Counted from the stretch's first letter, positions 1-7,729 are shown. The stretch: DNA of 12,795 bases from Acidobacteriota bacterium (GCA_021786455.1 JAJYNF010000234.1:1-12795); one strand, 5' to 3'. Notes: generated from the letters alone by a model not told the origin. Made by a program: numbers and translations.

Positions 1-71
1 CGGAATATCGGGCCGTGGTCGATTGCACCGGCAAGCAGCCACAGTTCAAAAAGGAGGTCGTAAAGAAATAA
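1..71 (+). CDS. C-terminal end of an upstream protein (partial, unrecognised)
   Basis: Reading from base 3 gives about 22 codons without a stop, ending in TAA at 69-71. The C-terminus is lysine-rich (ends KKEVVKK). The other two frames also stay open for a short way, so the frame choice rests on its more protein-like composition (VVDCTGKQPQ). The gene begins outside the window and lies on the same strand as the polymerase gene 235 bases downstream, so it may be the preceding member of the same cluster. No function can be given. Confidence 0.45.
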   Translation, partial: EYRAVVDCTGKQPQFKKEVVKK

Positions 72-189
72 TTCTGGCTTCATTTGAATAGAGGCTTACC
101 GCGAGCTCAATCGCGGCAGAGTTTGGGTTCTGCAGCTTGACCGCAGTCCCCAAAAACCTTTTCTTCCCATTTAAAGAGAAGGAACAAGA

Positions 190-211
190 CGGCTCTTCGC
201 TCGAAGAGCCG
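190..211. repeat. Perfect 10+10 bp palindrome in the leader of the polymerase gene
   Basis: CGGCTCTTCG at 190-199 is followed by CT and then its exact reverse complement CGAAGAGCCG at 202-211. As RNA it would fold into a 9-bp stem with a four-base loop; as DNA it is a near-continuous 22-bp dyad suitable for a dimeric regulator. It lies 95 bases before the polymerase start codon and 118 bases after the previous stop. No T-run follows, so it is not a standard terminator on the + strand. The rest of 72-306 shows no coding potential I would support and no clear promoter. An AGGAGGAGAG ribosome binding site precedes the ATG at 307. Confidence 0.6.
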
Positions 212-306
212 AGAGACCAATCCCCTTTCGGCACTGGCGAGCGTTGAGACCGCGTGAGGCCTCTTAGCTCTCCCGTGCCCGAATATCCCAAAACAGGAGG
301 AGAGCT

Positions 307-3075
307 ATGACGAACGGTCAAAGTGGGGCAGCCCGCGTGCTCGCCCTCGAAATCAATCGCAACGGAGAGGTAAGGAAGAAATTGAATCCACTCGATCGGG
401 AACACGAACTGACGAATACCCTCCTCCACGGACTCTACCCTGGCATCGCTGTCGCCACGGTGGATGTTCCGCAGGAGGAACTCTCGCCCTTCGAGCGCGC
501 ATCGGTCGAACAGGCGCTCGTAAGGCTTGAGTGGGAAAAACAGAAGTTCGCGCTCATCGGTGCAAGCGGATCGGCGAAGAACGGAAAGTTTTACGCCGTC
601 GAACCCAAGCACGAGCGGGAGATCGCTTCGCGCTTTGGAAGCTGGCCTGAGGCGGCAATGACCTACTTTGGTATCCTGGTTTCAGACTGCATCGTTCGCA
701 TCGAGAAACCAGATTGCCGGGTCCTTGTCGTCGAAGACCACGAACTTGGAACGAACGATTGTCGCGGCTGGATCTCAGAATCGCTAATCCGGGAATTGCA
801 AACTGCTCACAAGGCAAACCTGCTCAACCGGGAGATTGAGCGTCTTCGGAGAATCCATCCCAACCTTCCCGAAATCGAGATCACACGTTCGGCAGAAAGG
901 ATCGTCCGCCGCCATGTGATCCCGCCCCAAGCCTTCTACCAGTTCCGCCTCGCCTTTGAACGGACGCAAGCTAAGGGCTCGTTCAAGGTGATGCCGGACT
1001 CGGTGGCAGAGAAGCTCGATGCCGACATCATCCTCCCGGCATCGTCAGTCAAACCGGAATACAAGGGCAAGCCGGCGATTATCAGGTGGCTGACCGGCTC
1101 GGCCCGCACATTCCACGGCCCTGTCGTTCTCGGTATCCGCGAAGTCTCACGGAACCTCGAATTCCGGGCAAGCTACACCCTGGTTGAGCACGCTCCGGCT
1201 GATTCGATTGAGCTTGAAATCAAGCCTTACGCGCTCAACGAAATCGAAAAGGTCCGAGCGGCGTTCGAAGGGCGAAACTTCGAAGCCCTGTTCGACCTGC
1301 TCGGCACTTCGGAGGCCCAGGCCGTCATCGGCGAAGATGACGACCAAAGCCTCGAATCCGACCACACCGGCATTGAGCACACGATTGTTGAAGCCGTGCT
1401 CAAGGCCGATCCCTCGGGCTACATGCTCAAACACCCTTGGATCCATTCGCAGCTTGATCGCCTTTTGACGCGTTGGGCCTACAAAGTCTCAACCGCAGGA
1501 GGGCTGCGTCTGCCGGCATTCGCGCTTGCTGACGACGGCTTTCTGGTAGAGCACAACGGCGAGATCGTCTCAGGCTCCGATTGGATTCCACCGGACCACG
1601 GTTTGGTCAGTTTGGCCTCGAACCGGATGCTCTCGGTACGTTATCCAATTCGGACCAAGGAAGACCTCCTGCCCATCACGCGGCTCTCGGTTGAGGAAAC
1701 ACTAGCTCTCCTCATGGACCGGCTCCGCAAAGCGGGTTCGATCATGACTGAGCAAGAAGCCCTCGACCAGATTGTCGAGGCCCAGCTTCGCCTGTGCGGG
1801 ACCTTCACGATGCACTCGGGAACCGCGCGACGAAATGGCGGGGACTACGACTTCGACTACATCTGCGTGGTCGAGTCGGAGAAATTTCCCCGCTGGGTAG
1901 ACGACCGCTTCAGCTACAAGGAGCGCCTCTCGAATCAGAAACAGAAACTCTCGAAGAAGCGTTCACCGTGGTGGAACTTGCCCCAGGTTGCCGTAATGGC
2001 CGCCAAAGGCAACTCCATTGGCTCGATCACGGACCTCAAGACAAGTGCCATGGCTGCCGGGCGATCAGACCTTGCCGAAGAACTTGCCTTCCAGCTTCAG
2101 GCGGCTCTCGACCAGTTGAAGCACGGTACAGAACCTGATCGGGAACGGATTGCCGCGATCCGGAAGGAAGTCGGCTCGGCGGCGCCTTGGCTCAAGTGCA
2201 AGCTCGCCCGACGCATTGACGAGCTGCCGCTTCACTTCGACGGCCTCGCCCAAAGCGATGTGGTCGGCGAACTCTACAACTCCGTCCGGAAGGAAATCCA
2301 TTCCTTCCTCTCGAAAGAAGAAACCCTTCCCCTTTCATCCTTTGGCGGACTCGTTGCCGGGGGCGAGTTCACGGAAGCGATGTTCGGGGAAGTCACCAAA
2401 CTCAACCGGATTTACGCCCGCATGTTGGGGCGTGTCCACAAAAAGCACGAAGCCTACCTCGAGGCCGCGAAGGAGGCTGAAGCCGAATTCGAGCGCGTGA
2501 AGGACAACGCTCGAAAGCGGAGTGAGGCCATCTTCAGGCTCAAACAAGCGCGGGCGGCGCTTCGTCTTTACGAACGGGAGAAGTCCCGCGAGGAGATGAA
2601 ATGCGTCATCTCGCTTGTTCGCAAGTGGGCTGAGAAGAAGACCGAAAACCGGCGCGGCTGGCTTCAGGCCTTGCACTCGAAGGTCTGCCAAGGCCAGGGG
2701 GTCGGCTCGATTGTGTTCTACGCCTTTCCACAGGAACTCGTGGATGGAATCGTGGAACGCACGGGCGGCAGACCCATCATGGTTCGCGTTCCCGACTTGG
2801 CCGAAGGGGAAGTTGAAATCGGCCAAGACGGGGAGGTGTTCCTGGTGAGCCGGTTTGAAGGTCCTGACGGCGAGTCCCATGAAAGGCGCATCCTCTATTT
2901 TCACATCACCGAGGACGGCAACCTTTACATGGACTCGAAAGATGGACGGCCCGTACTGCTCGAAAAGGTGCGGCCGTTCAAGGTCATTCCCGGCCAAAGC
3001 GAAATCCGAGACGGCATGCTGGTCATGCCCGGCACAGCCCAGCGGCCCGCCGTCCCGGTGCGCAAGGCCAACTGA
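307..3075 (+). CDS. Divergent single-subunit two-barrel RNA polymerase (YonO/RDR-like)
   Basis: 922 residues, ATG at 307 with a strong AGGAGGAGAG site just upstream. The central part carries an ordered set of motifs of the two double-psi-barrel RNA polymerase superfamily (bacterial beta/beta', eukaryotic RDR, phage YonO). Residues 406-420 (ALADDGFLVEHNGEI) match the RDR stretch before the catalytic barrel. Residues 444-456 (VRYPIRTKEDLLP) match the barrel strand holding the conserved R-x-P. GGDYDFDYICVV at 511-522 supplies the metal-binding aspartates D513, D515 and D517. NSIG at 569-572 through ALDQLKHG at 600-607 resembles the RDR helix ending A-x-D-x-x-K-x-G. A lysine-bearing segment at 249-262 (KPEYKGKPAII) may belong to the first barrel, but this is tentative. 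The C-terminal third has a long charged coiled coil (about 710-775) and a small beta-rich tail. The usual DxDGD glycine is Phe516. No signal peptide or membrane segment. Motifs are seen; polymerase activity and template type are inferred. Confidence 0.68.
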   Translation: MTNGQSGAARVLALEINRNGEVRKKLNPLDREHELTNTLLHGLYPGIAVATVDVPQEELSPFERASVEQALVRLEWEKQKFALIGASGSAKNGKFYAVEPKHEREIASRFGSWPEAAMTYFGILVSDCIVRIEKPDCRVLVVEDHELGTNDCRGWISESLIRELQTAHKANLLNREIERLRRIHPNLPEIEITRSAERIVRRHVIPPQAFYQFRLAFERTQAKGSFKVMPDSVAEKLDADIILPASSVKPEYKGKPAIIRWLTGSARTFHGPVVLGIREVSRNLEFRASYTLVEHAPADSIELEIKPYALNEIEKVRAAFEGRNFEALFDLLGTSEAQAVIGEDDDQSLESDHTGIEHTIVEAVLKADPSGYMLKHPWIHSQLDRLLTRWAYKVSTAGGLRLPAFALADDGFLVEHNGEIVSGSDWIPPDHGLVSLASNRMLSVRYPIRTKEDLLPITRLSVEETLALLMDRLRKAGSIMTEQEALDQIVEAQLRLCGTFTMHSGTARRNGGDYDFDYICVVESEKFPRWVDDRFSYKERLSNQKQKLSKKRSPWWNLPQVAVMAAKGNSIGSITDLKTSAMAAGRSDLAEELAFQLQAALDQLKHGTEPDRERIAAIRKEVGSAAPWLKCKLARRIDELPLHFDGLAQSDVVGELYNSVRKEIHSFLSKEETLPLSSFGGLVAGGEFTEAMFGEVTKLNRIYARMLGRVHKKHEAYLEAAKEAEAEFERVKDNARKRSEAIFRLKQARAALRLYEREKSREEMKCVISLVRKWAEKKTENRRGWLQALHSKVCQGQGVGSIVFYAFPQELVDGIVERTGGRPIMVRVPDLAEGEVEIGQDGEVFLVSRFEGPDGESHERRILYFHITEDGNLYMDSKDGRPVLLEKVRPFKVIPGQSEIRDGMLVMPGTAQRPAVPVRKAN

Positions 3076-3082
3076 TGCACTT

Positions 3083-3118
3083 CCCCGGGGGCTCAGAAAT
3101 GAGCCTCCTGGGACTTTT
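3083..3118 (+). terminator. GAAA-loop hairpin between the polymerase and VirB9-like genes
   Basis: Bases 3083-3095 pair with 3100-3112 around a GAAA loop: a 13-position stem with one C-T mismatch, one G-T wobble and otherwise GC-rich pairing, followed by ACTTTT. It starts eight bases after the polymerase stop and ends about 30 bases before the VirB9-like start. The short T-run fits a weak intrinsic terminator or an attenuator that would lower transcription into the transfer genes. The GNRA-type loop would also make it an RNA-stabilising or processing element. Pairing is seen; the termination role is inferred. Confidence 0.5.
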
Positions 3119-3143
3119 AACGAATGAAAGTGAGGAACAAAAT

Positions 3144-4016
3144 ATGATGCGTTCTTTGATCGGATTACTTCTTCTGGCTGTCGCAGCCCCGTCCTGGGCA
3201 CAGAAGATCGTTACCGAATCGCCGAATCGAAACCAGGTCATTCAGGTCCACACGGCCCTCAATCACTTGACGGTCATCGAGGCCGGTGAACCGGTGGTCA
3301 CCGTCGCAACCGGGAGCGACGCTTTCAAGGTCGAATGGCGCGGGAACAAGGTCTTTGTCGAACCGACAGAGCCAAACCAGTCAACGAACCTTTTCATCTG
3401 GACACGATCGGGCCGGCTCAATTATGAACTTGATCCTGCGGGACCGGTCGGGAGCATGGATTTCGCGATTGACCATCCGAAGCCCGCGAGGGTTTCAAAC
3501 GCGACAACGCAAAAGCTCAAAGCGCCAAGCTCGAATAATGCGGTGAGCGACCCATCCAGCAACTTCTCGGAAGTGAATTCGATGCTGGAAGGCCGCCCGG
3601 TCGAGGACGAACAACTGAAGCCTGTCAAGAACCGGGTGAATGTCACCATCAACGAGGTGTTTGAGCGGGAAGGGACGCTTTTTATCCGTTACGAGATCCG
3701 CGACGATACGCGCGGAGCATACTATCCCCGCGTGCCAAGGGTGATGCTTTTGAGTGGCGCCCGCTCGTTCCGGTCGCTCGTCGGTCGCGAAGACATACAG
3801 TTGAGCGAACGAGAATCGGAAAGGCTCACATTTCGGGCGTGGACTCCCTTGCAGGTGCTTCGCGGCAAAACGCAGGTAGCCAAAATTGCTCCCGGCGAAG
3901 TCACTTCGGGAGTCGTGGAAGTAAGACAGATGGCCTCTCCGCAAGCGCCGAGGGTTCTTCGATTGGAATTTGGCCCGGATGGCAGGGGTGTCGTTACAGC
4001 GACGCTCATTCTATAG
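3144..4016 (+). CDS. VirB9/TrbG-like secretion component with signal peptide
   Basis: 290 residues from ATG 3144, chosen because a GAGG site lies just upstream and a clean signal peptide follows (hydrophobic core LIGLLLLAVAAP, cleavage expected after SWA at about 19). An in-frame ATG at 3075 would put about 23 polar residues before it and overlap the preceding stop. Mature residues about 21-112 show the VirB9/TrbG N-terminal pattern: HTALNHLTVIEAGEPVVTVA, then KVEWRGNKVFVEPTEPNQST and NLFIWTRSGRLNYEL. In type IV secretion systems this domain works in the periplasm and outer-membrane core complex. A serine/asparagine-rich linker follows, then a second beta-rich domain (about 160-290) that lacks the usual VirB9 C-terminal motifs I would expect. 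This may be a variant partner-binding domain. It heads a run of membrane and transfer genes, which supports the role. Confidence 0.75.
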   Translation: MMRSLIGLLLLAVAAPSWAQKIVTESPNRNQVIQVHTALNHLTVIEAGEPVVTVATGSDAFKVEWRGNKVFVEPTEPNQSTNLFIWTRSGRLNYELDPAGPVGSMDFAIDHPKPARVSNATTQKLKAPSSNNAVSDPSSNFSEVNSMLEGRPVEDEQLKPVKNRVNVTINEVFEREGTLFIRYEIRDDTRGAYYPRVPRVMLLSGARSFRSLVGREDIQLSERESERLTFRAWTPLQVLRGKTQVAKIAPGEVTSGVVEVRQMASPQAPRVLRLEFGPDGRGVVTATLIL

Positions 4017-4036
4017 CGACACGCAGCGAGGCATCT

Positions 4037-4279
4037 ATGGCAACCGGAGGTGCTGCAAACATCACAAATCAGGCGAAAAGTTCCAGCGATCTTTTCGTGG
4101 AATATTTCAGATTCCGGCCCGACATTGGTTTCGGAAAACTACTATTCGATATTACGCTTGAGCCTCGCAACCCCTTTAAGCCTTGGGAGCCGCGAAAGGT
4201 AAAGAAAGGCTTTGCCGCGGCCATGCTGTTCCTATTGATTGCTTGCGCGTGGTTTGGGTACTTCGGCCTGGCGAGGTGA
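4037..4279 (+). CDS. Small single-pass membrane protein of the transfer cluster
   Basis: 80 residues. The ATG at 4037 has a GCGAGG site six bases upstream and starts 20 bases after the VirB9-like stop. The first 55 residues are soluble and include a proline/aromatic-rich stretch (LEPRNPFKPWEPRK). One membrane helix lies near the C-terminus (about 58-77, AAAMLFLLIACAWFGYFGL), so the N-terminus is probably cytoplasmic with the basic RKVKK at the membrane entry. I do not recognise a family. Placement between a VirB9-like protein and the coupling protein suggests an inner-membrane accessory of the secretion channel. Confidence 0.7.
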   Translation: MATGGAANITNQAKSSSDLFVEYFRFRPDIGFGKLLFDITLEPRNPFKPWEPRKVKKGFAAAMLFLLIACAWFGYFGLAR

Positions 4280-4283
4280 AGTG

Positions 4284-4547
4284 ATGATTGGAGCCGAGGA
4301 AAGAGAGACCCACTCCACCCTGCGGTTTGTACTCCTTTTTTGCATGATGTCCGGGCTACTGCTGTCGTCTTCATTCGTTATATATAAGGACGTCTTCCTT
4401 GCCTTAACCCCCACTCTCCTCGCTCCGTACTGGAATGAATATTCACAGATTCCAACACAAAGGTGGGGTTTAGCTGTTGCACTGCTTGTACCAATCCTCC
4501 TCGCGGTTCTCACGGTTATCGCCGCTTTCCCAAAGGAACTGTCATGA
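4284..4547 (+). CDS. Small two-helix membrane protein of the transfer cluster
   Basis: 87 residues from ATG 4284. The GAGG of the preceding gene's last codons (4273-4276) serves as ribosome binding site, and the gap to that gene is only four bases. GTG at 4281 is an alternative start adding one residue. Two membrane helices are visible, about residues 13-34 (LRFVLLFCMMSGLLLSSSFV) and 62-82 (GLAVALLVPILLAVLTVIAAF), joined by a loop with aromatic and polar residues. Its TGA overlaps the next gene's ATG (ATGA at 4544-4547). The family is not recognised. Position and coupling argue for a partner or membrane anchor of the coupling ATPase that follows. Confidence 0.7.
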   Translation: MIGAEERETHSTLRFVLLFCMMSGLLLSSSFVIYKDVFLALTPTLLAPYWNEYSQIPTQRWGLAVALLVPILLAVLTVIAAFPKELS

Positions 4548-6358
4548 AACCTGCTTGGGATACACCTCGCAATTCGCCGCCGCTTGATATCAGCCCTGAA
4601 ATCCTGTTTGTCTTCGGCTTCGTCGGCCTCTTGCTTATCCTTTATTATGTCGGGACCCGCGCCTTGTATTTCACCAGTTCCCAGATGATCGAAATCTGCG
4701 GGGACGTGATTCTTCTTGGCCTCGGTGGGTACTTGGCGATTTGGTTCCCTGCAACCGCAAAATCCCGGCGAGAAAACCAGTGGCCACATCCACCGCTGGC
4801 CCTCAGGCCCATTCCTGACATGAAGCATTGCAAGAAAGCTTGGGCGCAGGATTCAGTAGTCCTCGGCTACGACGTTCACGGCCGGCCATTCCTCTGGCCC
4901 GACCGCATCCGGGTGATGCAAGGGATCGTCCTCGGCATGACCGGCACGGGCAAGACAACCCTCCTCAAGAACATTATCAGCCAGGACCTCGCCCGAACCA
5001 TCGAGACCCCGTATGGGCCGCGTCAGATTCCGATGGTCATCTTTGACGGCAAGGGCGACATGGAATTCTTCTACGACCTCCTGCCGCACATCCACCACGC
5101 CGGCCGGATGCACCAGCTCCGAGTTCTCAACCCTGCCCGACCCGACATCTCGTTCCTCTATAACCCGTTCCATTGCTCCCACGAAGACTACATGGCCGTG
5201 GTCAATATGGTTTTCGGCTCGTTCAACCTTCACGACGAATTCTTCGCCAAGCACCAGCTGAACTACCTGGTCGACATTGTGCGCGTGCTGGTCTATACCG
5301 GGACGAAGTTCAACTTCTACGACGTCCTGGTGATGGCCCTCGACGAAGAAGTCCTGAAGGAGCAGGTGGACAAAGCGCGGAATTTAATCACCCGCGACCG
5401 TTCGGTTTCAGGCCAGCGCAAGCTCAACTTCGATATGTCGGTCAAAAACCTCTACCAGTCGCTCCTAGACCGCGAGCGGGTGCCGAAGATCCAGGGGCTG
5501 CTTAACGAGTGCATGACGTTTCTGGACGACGAGCTTTCGATCATCACCGGCCCCTACGAAGACCTGCTGTCGCTCGACGAAGTAATTGACCAGAATCTGA
5601 TCTTGTTCGTCAGCCTCAACGTCAACAAGAACACCGAGCCCGTCCGCGCGCTGGGCAAGATGCTTTTACAAAACCTGCAACTGGTCGTTGGCAAGCGATA
5701 TGAGAAGGCCATGCCCCAAGACCCAGGGGACGGCAAAGACGCCCGAGGGAGTCACGGCCCTCTCTTCAGTGTCATCCTGGATGAATTCGCTCCCTTCGGC
5801 TACCAGAACTTTGCCCATATTCTTAACACTGCGCGCGGCACCAACACCGCCTTCCTATTTTCCATGCAGAGCATCCCTCAGCTACTTCGAGTGGGGCGAG
5901 GCTTTAAGGAGGACGTAACCTCGGCCCCGAACACAACCATCGTCTTTAAGACCCAGAACGAGGAGACCGCCCGCTACTTCCTCCATGCCTCGGCGTTGCA
6001 TCGCGTCCCCCGGCGAAGCGTGTCGCTTCGCGGCTGGAGAATGTTCGGGTACGAGCGGTACGAAGCCACGGGGCGCGTAGTCGAGACCGAGCAGCTTGAG
6101 ACCCGAGCGGCCGACTTCCACATCAAGAACCTTCCCAAAGGCCAGGTCGAGGTCCTGATGACAGACGAGAGCGAGGGGACCTTGCTCAGGTCGCTTCATG
6201 TTCGCCCGCCCGCGGACGTGAGCATTCCCGGCTTCAAACCCGAGCTTTACCCCCGGCTGCGCCATTCGCGCGGTCAATCCCAAGGCGCCAACCTCCGCTT
6301 CAAGAACAATGAACTTGCAAGCCGGCACGGGCGGCGCCGGTACGCAGGCGGTAGATGA
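4544..6358 (+). CDS. VirD4/TraD-type coupling protein (conjugation ATPase)
   Basis: 604 residues from ATG 4544, which has AAGGAA at 4533-4538 and overlaps the preceding stop by four bases. A start 81 bases upstream is open but lies inside the preceding gene and lacks these signals. Two N-terminal membrane helices (about 20-38 and 52-69) precede a cytoplasmic RecA-like motor. Walker A is GMTGTGKT (G131-T138) and Walker B is FSVILDEF with D413 and E414. The later ARGTNTAFLFSMQSIPQLL segment matches the TraD/TraM-recognition-type C-terminal motor motif. Such hexameric ATPases bring the relaxase-DNA complex to the type IV secretion channel. The arginine-rich C-terminus (ending RHGRRRYAGGR) could bind DNA. 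Length is normal for the family and no key motif is missing. A DNA-pumping FtsK-type protein is a less likely alternative, given the neighbours. Confidence 0.88.
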   Translation: MKPAWDTPRNSPPLDISPEILFVFGFVGLLLILYYVGTRALYFTSSQMIEICGDVILLGLGGYLAIWFPATAKSRRENQWPHPPLALRPIPDMKHCKKAWAQDSVVLGYDVHGRPFLWPDRIRVMQGIVLGMTGTGKTTLLKNIISQDLARTIETPYGPRQIPMVIFDGKGDMEFFYDLLPHIHHAGRMHQLRVLNPARPDISFLYNPFHCSHEDYMAVVNMVFGSFNLHDEFFAKHQLNYLVDIVRVLVYTGTKFNFYDVLVMALDEEVLKEQVDKARNLITRDRSVSGQRKLNFDMSVKNLYQSLLDRERVPKIQGLLNECMTFLDDELSIITGPYEDLLSLDEVIDQNLILFVSLNVNKNTEPVRALGKMLLQNLQLVVGKRYEKAMPQDPGDGKDARGSHGPLFSVILDEFAPFGYQNFAHILNTARGTNTAFLFSMQSIPQLLRVGRGFKEDVTSAPNTTIVFKTQNEETARYFLHASALHRVPRRSVSLRGWRMFGYERYEATGRVVETEQLETRAADFHIKNLPKGQVEVLMTDESEGTLLRSLHVRPPADVSIPGFKPELYPRLRHSRGQSQGANLRFKNNELASRHGRRRYAGGR

Positions 6359-7176
6359 AACAATTTCTTTCGGCTGCGATCTTTGCATTGGTCATTACGG
6401 TTCCGCTGTGCGGCCAGACGCGCCAGCGGCGTGAGCTGCGTCGCCACAGCGAACCGACTTCGGCCACGACCGTGACTCTAGCTCCTTACTCGCCTTCGCC
6501 CCGCGGCCTCTACCATCTCAGCATGACCTGGTACGACTTCATGCTTCATCAGCTCAATCCGCGCGACCGAGACTACGGCGCGTGGTTAAGAGAGCGGCGG
6601 GAAGCTCTGGTTGACGCTTCGATCCGCAATCAGTATTTCTGGTACGGCTTTTGGGCAACCGTGACCATCATTCTCCTGGTGGCCGGTCTCCTCAAGTCGC
6701 TCTACGACCGCAGGAAGGAGAAGCGGATCATGGGTGACATGATGGAAGAGGTCAAAGCTCATGATGCCAATTCTCGCCGAGTGGCGCACGAGGCGATCAG
6801 CCGCTACAACGAGCACATCGAGATGTGCAACCGGGCGATCGAGGCTCAGCAGACTAGCCAGGCCGCGGGGACCGCCGCAGGGTCGCAACCTGATCAAGCC
6901 CAGAGCAGTCTGGACAAAGTCCAGGGCGAGCTCGTAGACCTCAAGCGCGATAACTCGCGCATGGCAGAGGAAATTCAACAGAGGCAAGCAGCCATCCCTG
7001 AGTTGTCCAAGAGGATTGACGCCCTGAGCAAGAAGACCGCCGGCAATGGTAACGGCCAGGATGGTCACGAACAGCTCGCCGTGTCAGACCCCGAAGCTCT
7101 CCGTCTGATCAACGATCTGCAACAGCAGCTTCACTACGAGCGGGCGCAGAACAAGCGCCTCAAGGGAGGGTCGTAA
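6355..7176 (+). CDS. Membrane-anchored coiled-coil protein with signal sequence
   Basis: 273 residues. ATG 6355 overlaps the coupling-protein stop by four bases (ATGA). The N-terminus is a signal sequence (QFLSAAIFALVITVPLCG, cleavage around 20). The cysteine is not in a good lipobox because leucine precedes it. A periplasmic stretch of about 70 residues follows, then a membrane helix at about 96-114 (FWYGFWATVTIILLVAGLL), a basic stop-transfer segment (DRRKEKR) and a cytoplasmic region rich in heptad-like coiled coil (about 120-165, 183-228 and 245-268). The predicted topology is therefore periplasm, membrane, cytoplasmic rods. I do not recognise a family. Its coupling to the VirD4-type gene suggests a scaffold that links the coupling protein to the channel or to the DNA-processing complex. 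Confidence 0.75.
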   Translation: MKQFLSAAIFALVITVPLCGQTRQRRELRRHSEPTSATTVTLAPYSPSPRGLYHLSMTWYDFMLHQLNPRDRDYGAWLRERREALVDASIRNQYFWYGFWATVTIILLVAGLLKSLYDRRKEKRIMGDMMEEVKAHDANSRRVAHEAISRYNEHIEMCNRAIEAQQTSQAAGTAAGSQPDQAQSSLDKVQGELVDLKRDNSRMAEEIQQRQAAIPELSKRIDALSKKTAGNGNGQDGHEQLAVSDPEALRLINDLQQQLHYERAQNKRLKGGS

Positions 7177-7180
7177 AGCC

Positions 7181-7729
7181 ATGCAAGTCTCGATCCTCGG
7201 CTTCGGCAGCGTATGGCGCAGGCGATGGGCGAAAGGCTCGGACGACCCGCGGCGCTTCGCCCGAGCGGCCTATTACAACACCACGGGCGTCATGGTTGAC
7301 GGCAAGCTTCGCACGCGGCCAAGCATCGTCGGACACGTGAGGTTCAATGGCGTGGGCGGATTCAACCCCAACAGTCCTGCCCGGATGATCGGCCGAGTCT
7401 TTGACTGTGAGGCACCCTGCCTGTGGCGCGGACAAAACAAGATGCTCTTCAAGATCCTGTTGCCCCCTCGCACTAAGCCCGACCGATACCTCGTGGTAAC
7501 GAGGGCGGCCGAGGTCGGCCGCGTTCGAGTCGGTGAGCCTGGTTGGTGCTCGGACGGCGTCTGGGTTATTGCAGTGAGCGACTCGCAAGGCAAACAGGAA
7601 GCCATGCTCTTGATGCCGGCGTATGGCTGGATTCGGACTTCAGTCGGGACCTACAGGCTCGTGCCATTGGAAGGAAAGCCATGTCGGGCAAGGCTACAAC
7701 TCACCGCGAGCCAGGAGGGGCAAGCCTGA
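7181..7729 (+). CDS. Unrecognised soluble protein between transfer genes
   Basis: 182 residues from ATG 7181. A GGGAGGG site ends ten bases upstream, and the gene starts four bases after the preceding stop. The protein is basic at the start (WRRRWAKGSDDPRR) and then looks beta-rich (repeated VGHVRF, IGRVFD, LFKILL, YLVVTRA, VWVIAV). It contains four cysteines, C76 and C80 close together plus C123 and C169, not enough to claim a metal site. No signal peptide or membrane segment is visible. The stop overlaps the next ATG (TGATG, 7727-7731), so it is co-translated with the relaxation-type protein. That hints at a cytoplasmic DNA-processing accessory role, but nothing in the sequence demonstrates it. 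Confidence 0.7.
   Translation: MQVSILGFGSVWRRRWAKGSDDPRRFARAAYYNTTGVMVDGKLRTRPSIVGHVRFNGVGGFNPNSPARMIGRVFDCEAPCLWRGQNKMLFKILLPPRTKPDRYLVVTRAAEVGRVRVGEPGWCSDGVWVIAVSDSQGKQEAMLLMPAYGWIRTSVGTYRLVPLEGKPCRARLQLTASQEGQA

Noticed and set aside
46..612. A 188-codon open frame on the - strand over the leader and polymerase start
   Set aside because: It covers the leader palindrome and the N-terminal polymerase codons and has no ribosome site or family resemblance. The + strand frame has a strong AGGAGGAGAG site.
1843..1857. Reading the DxDxD as a TOPRIM (topoisomerase/primase) site
   Set aside because: TOPRIM domains need an upstream conserved Glu-Gly motif and different flanking strands. The surrounding R-x-P segment and the downstream A-x-D-x-x-K-x-G helix fit a double-psi-barrel polymerase better.
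2335..3201. A 288-codon open frame on the - strand across the polymerase 3' end
   Set aside because: It is the antisense of a well-supported gene with consistent + strand motifs and ribosome site; the translation shows no recognisable family and it would overlap two genes.
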